From: CAZOHN01 sp964579325
GTDB taxonomy: Bacteria; Pseudomonadota; Alphaproteobacteria; Rhodobacterales; Rhodobacteraceae
Assembly (NCBI GenBank): GCA_964579325.1
Contig: CAZOHN010000066.1
Location: 1-16,093, forward strand
Reading direction: 5' to 3'
DNA length: 16,093 bases
Notes under the pieces: generated by a model
The model's database searches: none
What the model saw: the letters and a program-made list of their open reading frames with translations, nothing else
What the model was told of the DNA's origin: nothing
Shown: positions 6,384-14,759 of the stretch, piece by piece
Layout of the letters: each line of letters begins with the position of its first letter
Numbering within the stretch: position 1 is the first letter of the stretch
Made by a program: the position numbers and the translations under genes

Positions 6384-7823
6384 ATGTATATCGGACTCGA
6401 TCTCGGGACCTCCGGGCTGAAGGGCGTTGTGATCGACGATGCGCAGCGCGTTGTGGCGGAGGCTTCGGCGCCGCTTTCGGTAAGCCGTCCCGCCGACGGA
6501 TGGTCGGAGCAATCCCCGGCCGACTGGCTGACCGCGGCAGAGGCGGTGATGCAGACTCTTGCGGCTGCGCGGGATCTTTCGGGTGTGAAAGGCATCGGGT
6601 TGTCGGGGCAGATGCACGGAGCCACCCTTCTCGATGCCTCCGATGAGGTACTGCGTCCCTGCATCCTCTGGAATGACACCCGGTCGGCAGACGAGGCCGC
6701 CGAACTTGACGGCGATCCGATGTTCCGGCGTCTGACGGGCAACATCGTCTTTCCCGGCTTCACCGCGCCCAAGCTTCTCTGGGTCCGGCTGCACGAACCC
6801 CGCATATTTGAACGCGTGGCCAAGGTCTTGCTGCCGAAGGACTACCTGCGCCTCTGGCTCACCGGCGAGCACGTTGCCGAGATGTCCGACGCCGCCGGGA
6901 CGAGCTGGCTCGATACCGGCGCGCGCGATTGGCACGACGACCTCCTCGCGGCGACCGACCTGAGCCGGGCCCAGATGCCGCGGCTCGTCGAGGGCTCGGA
7001 GGTCTCGGGAACGCTCCGCCGTGATCTCGCATCGCGCTGGGGGATGGGATCGGGGGTCGTGGTTGCTGGCGGCGGCGGTGACAATGCGGCCTCCGGCGTA
7101 GGCGCGGGCGTCGTAAAGTCCGGACAGGCCTTTGTCTCGCTCGGCACTTCGGGCGTCCTCTTCGCCGCGAACGACGGCTATAGACCTGACGCGGCCACGG
7201 CGGTCCACACCTTCTGCCACGCGCTGCCCGGCACATGGCACCAGATGGGTGTGATCCTGGCGGCGACCGATGCGCTCAACTGGTATGCCCGCCTCGTCGG
7301 GTCGGATGCCGGCCAATTGACCACCCCCCTCGGCGCGCTTCGCGCTCCGGGAAAGACCCAGTTTCTGCCGTATCTCGGCGGCGAGCGCACGCCGTTGAAC
7401 GATGCGCATATCCGTGGGGCGCTTGTCGGGTTGGAGCACGCGACCGACCGTGAGGCCGCGACCCGGGCGGTCCTGGAGGGCGTGACCTTCGCCATTCGCG
7501 ACTGCCGCGACGCGCTCGCCGCGACGGGGACGACGATCGACCATCTCCTTGCGCTGGGCGGAGGATCGCGGTCGGACTACTGGCTCGCGGCAATTGCCAC
7601 CGCGCTCGACACGCCGCTGTCCCTGCCGGTCGCGGGCGACTTCGGCGGAGCCTTCGGAGCCGCGCGCCTCGGTCTCATGGCCGCCACGGGTGCTGGCGCC
7701 GAGATCGCGACCACTCCACCGATTTCACGCGAGATAGAGCCTGTTTCTGCCCTGACGAGCGCTTTCTCCGAAGGCCATGCCCGCTATCGCGCCGCCGCCA
7801 AAGCCATCGGGAGCCTGACATGA
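6384..7823 (+). CDS. xylB: Xylulokinase
   Basis: The enzyme phosphorylates D-xylulose with ATP to D-xylulose 5-phosphate in the cytoplasm, the second catabolic step. The 479-residue protein has the FGGY-kinase layout and length (E. coli XylB is 484). It begins with the phosphate-binding strand MYIGLDLGTSGLKGVVID. Sugar-contacting Q-M77-H78-G-A-T and the likely catalytic base D233 in GGGGDNAASGVG fall at the numbering known for E. coli XylB. FPGFTAPKLLWV is the xylulokinase-type signature, and LALGGGSRSDYWLAAIA is the C-terminal adenosine-binding region. The ATG at 6384 lies five bases after the xylG stop with only a weak GAG before it, so translation is probably coupled. In-frame codons upstream fall inside xylG and encode no family sequence. 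The gene ends in ATGA, shared with xylA. Confidence 0.96.
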   Translation: MYIGLDLGTSGLKGVVIDDAQRVVAEASAPLSVSRPADGWSEQSPADWLTAAEAVMQTLAAARDLSGVKGIGLSGQMHGATLLDASDEVLRPCILWNDTRSADEAAELDGDPMFRRLTGNIVFPGFTAPKLLWVRLHEPRIFERVAKVLLPKDYLRLWLTGEHVAEMSDAAGTSWLDTGARDWHDDLLAATDLSRAQMPRLVEGSEVSGTLRRDLASRWGMGSGVVVAGGGGDNAASGVGAGVVKSGQAFVSLGTSGVLFAANDGYRPDAATAVHTFCHALPGTWHQMGVILAATDALNWYARLVGSDAGQLTTPLGALRAPGKTQFLPYLGGERTPLNDAHIRGALVGLEHATDREAATRAVLEGVTFAIRDCRDALAATGTTIDHLLALGGGSRSDYWLAAIATALDTPLSLPVAGDFGGAFGAARLGLMAATGAGAEIATTPPISREIEPVSALTSAFSEGHARYRAAAKAIGSLT

Positions 7824-9118
7824 CCGACTTCTTCAAGGGAATCGCCCCCATCCGCCACGATCCCGCTGGCGAAGGCGACCTTGCCTTCCGTCACTACAAT
7901 CCCGACGAGGTCATTCTCGGCAAGCGGATGGAGGACCATCTCCGCTTCGCCGTCGCATACTGGCACAGCTTTGCCTGGCCGGGCACCGACCCGTTCGGCG
8001 GACAGACCCTGTTGCGGCCCTGGTTCGGCGATGACATGGCTCATGCCAAGGTGAAGGCCGATACCGCGTTCGAGCTGTTCGATATCCTCGGTACCCCCTT
8101 CTACTGCTTCCACGACGCCGACGTGCGCCCTGAGGGGACTACCTTCGCCGAAAGCCGCCGGCGGCTGGAGCAGATCGTCGACTACCTTGGCGAGAAGCAG
8201 ACCCGCCACAAGGCGAAGCTGCTGTGGGGCACCGCAAACCTCTTCTCGCATCGCCGCTTCATGTCGGGCGCCGCGACGAACCCCGACCCCGACGTCTACG
8301 CCTACTCCGCGGCAACGGTGAAATCCTGCCTTGATGCCACCCTGAAACTCGGCGGGCAGAACTATGTCCTCTGGGGCGGGCGCGAGGGCTACGAGACATT
8401 GCTGAACACCGACCTCAAGGCCGAACGCACGCACGCCGGGCGCTTCCTGCAACAGGTCGTCGAGTACAAGCACAAGATCGGCTTCGCCGGGGCGATCCTG
8501 ATCGAGCCGAAACCGCAGGAGCCAAGCAAGCACCAGTACGACTACGACGTCGCCACGGTCTACGGTTTCCTCAAGGACTTCGGCCTCGAGGCCGAGGTGA
8601 AGCTCAACATTGAGCAGGGACACGCCATCCTAGCCGGACACAGCTTCGAGCACGAGATCGCGCTGGCGGCCTCGCTCGGCATCTTCGGCTCGATCGACAT
8701 GAACCGGAATGACTATCAGTCCGGGTGGGATACCGACCAGTTTCCGAACAACCACGTAGAAAAGACACTCGCCTTCTACGAAATCCTCCGCGCGGGCGGC
8801 TACACGACCGGGGGCACCAACTTCGATGCCAAGCTCCGCCGACAGAGCCTCGACCCGATCGACCTCGTGGCAGGGCATGTGGGCGGCATGGACACCTGCG
8901 CCCGGGCGCTCAAGGCCGCCGCCGCAATGCTCGAGGACGGCGAACTCGAGCGGCGTCGGGCCGCGCGCTATTCGGGATGGGCCAGGCCGGAGGCCCAAGC
9001 GATGCTGAGGGGCGACCTCACCGCGGCCGCCGCTCGCGTCGAGACCGAGGGCCTCGAGCCGCTGCCCCTTTCAGGGGCGCAGGAGCGGTTGGAGAACCTC
9101 GTCAACCGCTTCGTCTGA
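7820..9118 (+). CDS. xylA: Xylose isomerase
   Basis: This cytoplasmic metal enzyme converts D-xylose to D-xylulose, the first step of the isomerase pathway. The 432-residue length fits the class II enzymes (E. coli 440). The active site is complete: H98 and D101 in CFHDAD, and metal ligands E229 (LIEPKPQEP), E265 and H268 (LNIEQGH), D293 (SIDMNRND), D304 and D306 (GWDTDQFP) and D336 (GGTNFDAK). All are offset by three from the E. coli numbering. The start codon overlaps the xylB stop as ATGA. It is the last gene of the operon. Its presence shows that xylose enters by isomerisation here; no Dahms- or Weimberg-pathway dehydrogenase is visible in the window. Confidence 0.98.
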   Translation: MTDFFKGIAPIRHDPAGEGDLAFRHYNPDEVILGKRMEDHLRFAVAYWHSFAWPGTDPFGGQTLLRPWFGDDMAHAKVKADTAFELFDILGTPFYCFHDADVRPEGTTFAESRRRLEQIVDYLGEKQTRHKAKLLWGTANLFSHRRFMSGAATNPDPDVYAYSAATVKSCLDATLKLGGQNYVLWGGREGYETLLNTDLKAERTHAGRFLQQVVEYKHKIGFAGAILIEPKPQEPSKHQYDYDVATVYGFLKDFGLEAEVKLNIEQGHAILAGHSFEHEIALAASLGIFGSIDMNRNDYQSGWDTDQFPNNHVEKTLAFYEILRAGGYTTGGTNFDAKLRRQSLDPIDLVAGHVGGMDTCARALKAAAAMLEDGELERRRAARYSGWARPEAQAMLRGDLTAAAARVETEGLEPLPLSGAQERLENLVNRFV

Positions 9119-9146
9119 TAGGCAAGGCCCTGCCGCCAAACGTGAC

Positions 9147-9178
9147 TTGATTGGCCATCGCCGGACGAATCCGCTAAC
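9147..9178 (+). promoter_or_regulatory. Candidate promoter for the tamAB operon
   Basis: The 86-base gap between xylA and the chosen tamA start contains TTGATT (9147-9152) and, 20 bases on, GCTAAC (9173-9178). With TTGGCC (9151-9156) as -35 the spacing is a normal 16. The boxes are only partial matches, as is common for GC-rich alphaproteobacterial promoters. A separate promoter makes sense because Tam assembly should not depend on xylose. No good terminator separates xylA from this gap, so read-through from the xylose operon is possible. Confidence 0.35.
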
Positions 9179-9204
9179 CCTGTTCCGAACGGATGGGGGA
9201 TCCC

Positions 9205-10998
9205 GTGAGGGCATGGCGGAGGTGGATTCGCGGCGTGGCGGGTTGTGCCACTCTCTGCCTTGCAGCTTCGCCCGGCGCTGCGCAGGACTTGTCCTTTCGC
9301 CTGCCGGAGGGTGACATCGGGGATCGATTGCGCAGTGCATCGGTTCTCGCCGAGGTCCTCGAACCTGGGACGGCGCCCGTCGTCGACGTCGTGGCGGCTG
9401 CTCGGGCGGAGTACGGAGCGCTCCTCGGCGCCCTCTATGCTGCCGGTCACTACTCCGGCGTGATTTCGGTTCGCATCGATGGACGTGAGGCCGCCGACAT
9501 CCCGGTGTTGAACGAACCCAGTCGGATCTCTCGGGTCGAGGTGGCGGTCGTACCGGGCCAGCGATTCCAGTTCGGCCGCGCGGTGGTTGCGCCTCTCGCG
9601 GTGGGCAGCAAACTCCCCGAAGGCTTCGCGCCCGGTGAGGCGGCTCCTGCGGGCCTCGTTCGCGAAGCGACCGGAGCGGCAATCGACGGTTGGCGCGACC
9701 TTGGCCACGCCAAGGCCGGCGTCGCATCGCAAAGGGTGTCCGCCGACCACGCGCGAGCCATCCTCGATGCCGAAATCAGGCTCGATCCCGGCCCAAGGCT
9801 CCGGTTCGGCGCCCTCCGCACAAGCGGGCAGTCGCGAATGCGGGAGGACCGCATTCGTGCCATTGCCGGACTTCCCGAGGGCGAGATCTTCTCGCCCGCC
9901 ACGCTTCGTCGTTCGGCTGAGCGGCTGCGCCGAACGGGTGTCTTTCGCTCTGTCACCCTCTCTGAAGCCGACCAAGTCGGCCCTGCGGATCTCCTTCCGA
10001 TCAACCTCGTCGTGGAGGAGGAGCGCCCACGCCGGTTCGGTTTCGGCGCTGAGGTCGCTTCGTCCGAAGGCCTCACGCTCAGCAGCTACTGGCTGCACCG
10101 GAACCTGCTCGGCGGCGCGGAGCGGTTGCGGCTCGGCGGTCGCATCGGCGGTATCGGCGGAGAAACGGGAGGCGAAGACTACGAGGCTACGGTCAGCTTC
10201 GCGCGGCCAGCGACCTATACGCCGGATACATCCCTTCTGCTCGACGCCCGTCTGGCCCGCGAGCAGGAGCTCGACTTCAGTCAGGACATCGTCGAGCTCG
10301 GCGGTGGTCTGGAGCATTTCTTCTCCGATACGGTCACCGGCAACGTTTCATTGCGCTACCGCTTTTCGGAGGTCGTGGATTCACTTGGAACCACGCGCTT
10401 CCGCAGCCTCGAACTTCCCCTTGGCCTGGCCTGGGATCGGCGCGACGATCGTCTCGACCCGACATCGGGCTTCTATCTGTCCGGCGAAGCGCGGCCCTTC
10501 CTCGGCCTCGGCACGACCGGATCAGGCCTGCGCCTTTCGGCGGATGCGCGCGCCTATCGGGGTCTGGGGCGCGACAACCGGGTCGTTCTCGCCGGGCGGC
10601 TCCAGATCGGCTCGGTATTCGGACCGACCCTCCTGTCCACCCCGCGCGACTATCTCTTCTACTCGGGCGGTGGCGGCACGGTGCGCGGACAGGAGTACCA
10701 GTCGCTCGGCATCTTTGTCCTCAGATCCGGCAACCAGCGCACCGGCGGCCAGCACTTCGTCGGACTCCAGACGGAGGCCCGCGTCAAGGTGACAGAGCGG
10801 ATCGGTGTCGTCGGCTTCCTTGATGCGGGCGCGATCTCGGCCATCGACTTAGGCGACTTCGATGATTGGCACGCGGGCGCGGGCCTCGGCCTGCGCTACG
10901 ACACGGGACTGGGACCGATCCGTGTCGATGTCGGCATTCCCGTTGCGGGTGGAGGTTCGGGTGCGCAGGTCTACATCGGCTTGGGGCAGGCCTTCTGA
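9205..10998 (+). CDS. tamA: Omp85-family translocation and assembly module protein TamA
   Basis: TamA is an outer-membrane beta-barrel that works with TamB in outer-membrane assembly. The 597-residue protein (E. coli TamA is ~577) starts with a signal peptide of about 27 residues (MRAWRRWIRGVAG, cut near G-A-A-Q). POTRA-type repeats follow to about residue 270, for example SRISRVEVAVVPGQRFQFG, GPRLRFGALRTSGQSRMRED and RTGVFRSVTL. The C-terminal Omp85 barrel has the conserved lid-loop motif V493-R494-G495 in GGGTVRGQEYQSLG, and the last residue is Phe, as expected for a beta-signal. I chose the GTG at 9205 because GGGGGA lies four bases upstream and it gives a clean signal peptide. An ATG at 9193, four codons earlier, is possible but has no ribosome site. 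The stop overlaps the tamB start. Confidence 0.93.
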   Translation: MRAWRRWIRGVAGCATLCLAASPGAAQDLSFRLPEGDIGDRLRSASVLAEVLEPGTAPVVDVVAAARAEYGALLGALYAAGHYSGVISVRIDGREAADIPVLNEPSRISRVEVAVVPGQRFQFGRAVVAPLAVGSKLPEGFAPGEAAPAGLVREATGAAIDGWRDLGHAKAGVASQRVSADHARAILDAEIRLDPGPRLRFGALRTSGQSRMREDRIRAIAGLPEGEIFSPATLRRSAERLRRTGVFRSVTLSEADQVGPADLLPINLVVEEERPRRFGFGAEVASSEGLTLSSYWLHRNLLGGAERLRLGGRIGGIGGETGGEDYEATVSFARPATYTPDTSLLLDARLAREQELDFSQDIVELGGGLEHFFSDTVTGNVSLRYRFSEVVDSLGTTRFRSLELPLGLAWDRRDDRLDPTSGFYLSGEARPFLGLGTTGSGLRLSADARAYRGLGRDNRVVLAGRLQIGSVFGPTLLSTPRDYLFYSGGGGTVRGQEYQSLGIFVLRSGNQRTGGQHFVGLQTEARVKVTERIGVVGFLDAGAISAIDLGDFDDWHAGAGLGLRYDTGLGPIRVDVGIPVAGGGSGAQVYIGLGQAF

Positions 10999-13900
10999 TG
11001 TGGCGCGCGCTTCTCCTCTGTCTGCTGGTATTCACCACGCCAGTCCTGGCACAGGACGACGACCCCGGTTTCCTTGCCCGTCTCCTTCAGGACGGTCTCT
11101 CAGGGGCTGGTCGCGAAGTGCGGATAGCCGGGTTCGAAGGCGCCCTGTCGTCCCGCGCGACGATCCGCGAGATGACCATCGCCGATGGTGATGGCGTCTG
11201 GCTGATCCTGCGCGGGGCGGCCATGTCGTGGAACCGGTCCGCCCTGTTGCGGGGCCGGATCGAGGTGGCTGAACTCTCGGCCGACGAGATCATCGTGGCG
11301 CGACTGCCGGTGGCCGAAACCGCACCGGGCATTCCCGATCCCGCCGCAACCGCGTTCCGGCTGCCCGAGCTTCCCGTATCGGTCGAGATTGGGGGCGTCC
11401 GGGTCGCCCGCGCGGTTCTTGAGGCGCCGGTCCTTGGCGAAGAAGTCATCGCTGCCCTCGAAGGTGCGCTGCGGCTCGACGGCGGCGAGGGGGATGTCCG
11501 TTTCGACCTGGTGCGGACAAATGCGTCGGGCGGCGCGGTCGAACTGGCAGGGACATTCGACAACACCTCCGGGATCCTGTCGCTCAACTCATCCGTCACG
11601 GAGCCCGAGGGCGGACTCGTGGCCACGCTCATCGGGTTGCCGGGAGCGCCCGCACTCGACCTGGCCGTCAAGGGCGAGGGGCCGCTGTCGGAGTTCCGCG
11701 CCGAGATCGCGCTTGCCTCCGACGGGGTCAACCGGCTCGAGGGGGCGATCGAGACCGGGACGGAGATCCTGCCGGACGGGACGATCGATCGGACGTTCAG
11801 CCTCGATGTCGGCGGCGACGTAACGCCGCTGTTCCTGCCCGAGTTCCGTGAGTTCTTCGGCCCCGACGTTTCGCTCGAGGCGGAGGGCAGGCGGCTGGCG
11901 GACGGGCGCACCGAACTCTCGCGGCTTCGCCTCGCGTCGGCCTCGGCCAACCTTTCAGGAACGCTTGCACTTGCTGCCGATGGTTTGCCCGAAGCCTTCG
12001 AACTGGAAGGTCAGCTCGCGAACCCCGATGGCGGGCCGGTCCGTCTGCCAGCAGTGGGTGAGCCGGTCAATGTTGACGAGATCGACCTCGCCATCGGCTT
12101 CGACGCCACGCGCGGCGAAGTCTGGACGGGCGACTTCCGGTTGGTCGGCCTCGCCACGGCCGGCCTGTCGATTGCCGAGGCGAACGTGCTCCTGAGAGGC
12201 GAGATCGGCCGGAGCCCCGAGTCAGGCCGGCGGATAAGCGCAACCGTCCAGGCCAGCGCGGAAGGGGTTGCACCGACAGACCGGGCGCTCGCCGAGGCTT
12301 TGGGAGAGGCGATATCGTTCCGTTCGGCGATCCTGTGGCGCGAAGGGCAGCCGCTGACCCTGTCGAATGCCGAACTCCGCACCGCTGCCACACGATTCGC
12401 GATGACTGGCACACTCGGCACCGTCGCCGACGGCGCGCCCCTGCGGTTTCGGGCATCGGCGGATTTCGCAAGGCTGGACCCCTACTCCACCCTGGCCGGG
12501 CTCAGGCTTGGTGGACGGCTGGTCCTGTCGCTGAACGGGGAGGCCACCCTCCTGGACGGCAGGTTCGATCTGCGCGCCGGGGGCGCTGGCCGCGATCTTT
12601 CCGCCGGGATGGAATCCCTGGACGCACTCATCGGCGGCGAGAGCCGCCTGGCTGCCGACGTCCGCCGCGATGAGACCGGAATCACGATCCGCCGGTTCGA
12701 GATCACGACCTCCGAGGCCCGGATCGACATTGCGGGCCTGCTTCGACCTGGTGACACCGGCGTCGAGGCTTCCGCCCGGATCGAGGATGCCGGCCGCATC
12801 GTCTCGGGGCTTTCGGGTAGCGCCTTCGTTCGCGCCACGGCCCGGGAGACTGCGCCGGGTGCCTACGATCTTTCCGTCGGAGCCGAGGGGCCCGGCGGAA
12901 CGTCGCTCGGGTTCACCGGGGCGCTGCTGGACTCCGGCGCCGGCGCCTTGACCGCTGATGGCCGGCTTACAGCGCGCGTCGAGCAGCTGGGAGCCTGGTC
13001 GCCGGTCGCCGGTCGCCGGCTTTCTGGCCAGGCCGCTCTGACCGTCAACGGCCGGGCCTCGTTCAGCGAGGAAGACTACGCCCTCAGCCTAGACCTCTCG
13101 GGCGATGACCTTTCGACCGGCATTCCGGAGGTCGACCGCCTGATTGGCCGCCGGGCGCAGGTCTCGGCCGCCTTCACGCAGCAGGGCGATACTGCCGAAA
13201 TCCAGAGGTTCACGGTCGAGACCCCCGAAGTCACCGCCTCGGCGTCCGGGCGCATCGGGCGGACCACCGGCGACATCACTGCCCGCGCGCAGCTGCGATC
13301 CCTGGCCCTCTATGCGCCCGACTTTCCCGGCCCGGTCACCGCACAGGGGCGGCTCGGGCGTCGCGAGGATGGCCGGTTCACGCTCGACCTGACAACCGGC
13401 GGCCCGGGGGGAACCGAGGCGAGGATCAGCGGCGACATATCCGAGACCGGCGACGACGCGGACTTGCGACTCGCGGGCGAACTGCCCCTGGGCATCGCGA
13501 ACGCCTCCATCGCCCCGCGCGCGGTGCAAGGCCGTGCGCGTTTTGATCTTGACCTGGATGGACCGCTCGCGCTCGGCTCGCTTTCCGGTCGGATCAGAAC
13601 CGCGGGCGCGCGCTTGGTCGCTCCGGGCCTGGGATTTGGAGTCGGCGACATCGGTGGGGAGGTCACGATTGCGGGCGGCTCCGCGCGGATCGGGGTGACG
13701 GGCGTAGTGGATGGCGGCGGTCGCATCGAGGTGAACGGCCCTGTGGGACTTGCAGCGCCGAACAGCGCGGCCCTGCGCATCACGCTCGACCGCATTCGCT
13801 TTACCGAGCCTCGCCTTCTTGCAACCGAACTCAGCGGCTCCATTGGTGTCGAAGGGCCGCTCCAGGGCGGTGCCAGCGTGACGGGTACCATCGACCTCGG

Positions 13901-14759
13901 CCGCACCGAAATCCAGATCGCGAGCCTCGGCGGCGCGGCGACCGACGCGGTTCCGGGTCTGATCCACCTCAACGAGCCTTCGCCCGTCCGAGCCACCCGT
14001 GCTCGAGCAGGCCTTCTGCAGGCCCGGGGCGGAGCCGGCTCGAGGGACGGCAGCGGCAGCGCCTCCGCCTTTCCCCTTGATCTCGTCATCCGTGCGCCTG
14101 GCCAGATCTTCGTCAGAGGCCGTGGCCTCGATGCAGAACTCGGCGGCCGCCTCCTGCTTGGGGGCACCACCGCAAGCATTGTTCCTGGTGGCCAGTTCGA
14201 GCTGATCCGGGGTCGACTGGACATCCTCGGCCGGCGCTTGACGATGACGGAAGGGCTTGCGCGCCTTGAAGGCGAATTCGATCCCTTCCTGCGCCTCGTC
14301 GCCACAGCCGAGGCGGACGAGGTGACCGTTCGGGTCGTGCTCGAGGGCCTCGCCTCGGCCCTCGACATTCGGTTCGAGAGCAGCCCCGACCTTCCCGAGG
14401 ACGAAGTTCTGGCGAGGCTGTTCTTCGGGCGCGGGATCGGGCAGATCTCGCCGCTCCAGGCGGCCCAGCTTGCATCGGCGATCAGTACCCTGGCTGGCGG
14501 CGGTGGCGGAGTGGTGAACAGCCTGCGCGAGAACTTCGGCCTCGATGACCTCGATATAACCACAGATGCCGACGGGAATGCGGCGGTTCGTGCAGGCAGG
14601 TACATCTCGGAAAACGTCTATACCGATGTAACTGTCGGCGCCGACGGCAAGGCCGAGATCAACCTGAACCTCGACGTGAGCCGCTCGGTCACGGTCAAGG
14701 GTCGCGTTGGATCGGACGGAAACACAGGCGTCGGAGTGTTCTATGAAAGGAATTACTAG
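10998..14759 (+). CDS. tamB: Translocation and assembly module protein TamB (DUF490)
   Basis: TamB is a very long periplasmic AsmA-like protein that bridges the envelope, partners TamA, and is implicated in outer-membrane protein assembly and phospholipid transport. At 1253 residues it matches the family. The body is a long run of short beta-strands rich in Gly, Ala, Arg, Leu and Asp with no other domain. The TamB C-terminal domain occupies roughly the last 150-350 residues, with IVPGGQFELIRGRLDILGRR, SSPDLPEDEVLARLFFGRG, the strand set VYTDVTVGADGKAEINLNLD and the ending VFYERNY. The N-terminus MWRALLLCLLVFTTPVLAQ looks like a cleavable signal (V-L-A|Q) rather than the uncleaved anchor of E. 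coli TamB. ATG at 10998 shares one base with the tamA stop (TGATG), so the two are translationally coupled. The last 17 bases overlap the next gene. Confidence 0.95.
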   Translation: MWRALLLCLLVFTTPVLAQDDDPGFLARLLQDGLSGAGREVRIAGFEGALSSRATIREMTIADGDGVWLILRGAAMSWNRSALLRGRIEVAELSADEIIVARLPVAETAPGIPDPAATAFRLPELPVSVEIGGVRVARAVLEAPVLGEEVIAALEGALRLDGGEGDVRFDLVRTNASGGAVELAGTFDNTSGILSLNSSVTEPEGGLVATLIGLPGAPALDLAVKGEGPLSEFRAEIALASDGVNRLEGAIETGTEILPDGTIDRTFSLDVGGDVTPLFLPEFREFFGPDVSLEAEGRRLADGRTELSRLRLASASANLSGTLALAADGLPEAFELEGQLANPDGGPVRLPAVGEPVNVDEIDLAIGFDATRGEVWTGDFRLVGLATAGLSIAEANVLLRGEIGRSPESGRRISATVQASAEGVAPTDRALAEALGEAISFRSAILWREGQPLTLSNAELRTAATRFAMTGTLGTVADGAPLRFRASADFARLDPYSTLAGLRLGGRLVLSLNGEATLLDGRFDLRAGGAGRDLSAGMESLDALIGGESRLAADVRRDETGITIRRFEITTSEARIDIAGLLRPGDTGVEASARIEDAGRIVSGLSGSAFVRATARETAPGAYDLSVGAEGPGGTSLGFTGALLDSGAGALTADGRLTARVEQLGAWSPVAGRRLSGQAALTVNGRASFSEEDYALSLDLSGDDLSTGIPEVDRLIGRRAQVSAAFTQQGDTAEIQRFTVETPEVTASASGRIGRTTGDITARAQLRSLALYAPDFPGPVTAQGRLGRREDGRFTLDLTTGGPGGTEARISGDISETGDDADLRLAGELPLGIANASIAPRAVQGRARFDLDLDGPLALGSLSGRIRTAGARLVAPGLGFGVGDIGGEVTIAGGSARIGVTGVVDGGGRIEVNGPVGLAAPNSAALRITLDRIRFTEPRLLATELSGSIGVEGPLQGGASVTGTIDLGRTEIQIASLGGAATDAVPGLIHLNEPSPVRATRARAGLLQARGGAGSRDGSGSASAFPLDLVIRAPGQIFVRGRGLDAELGGRLLLGGTTASIVPGGQFELIRGRLDILGRRLTMTEGLARLEGEFDPFLRLVATAEADEVTVRVVLEGLASALDIRFESSPDLPEDEVLARLFFGRGIGQISPLQAAQLASAISTLAGGGGGVVNSLRENFGLDDLDITTDADGNAAVRAGRYISENVYTDVTVGADGKAEINLNLDVSRSVTVKGRVGSDGNTGVGVFYERNY
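12997..13017 (+). repeat. Three tandem copies of the heptamer GGTCGCC inside tamB
   Basis: GGTCGCC occurs three times in a row at 12997-13003, 13004-13010 and 13011-13017. The unit is not a multiple of three, so gain or loss of one copy would frameshift tamB; the present three copies keep the frame (reading W-S-P-V-A-G-R-R-L). Three copies is short for an active slippage tract, so this may be chance in GC-rich coding sequence. Confidence 0.6.

Noticed and set aside
9121..9137. Possible terminator after xylA (GGCA ... TGCC)
   Set aside because: Only four pairs with a six-base loop and no T-run, so it is too weak to call.
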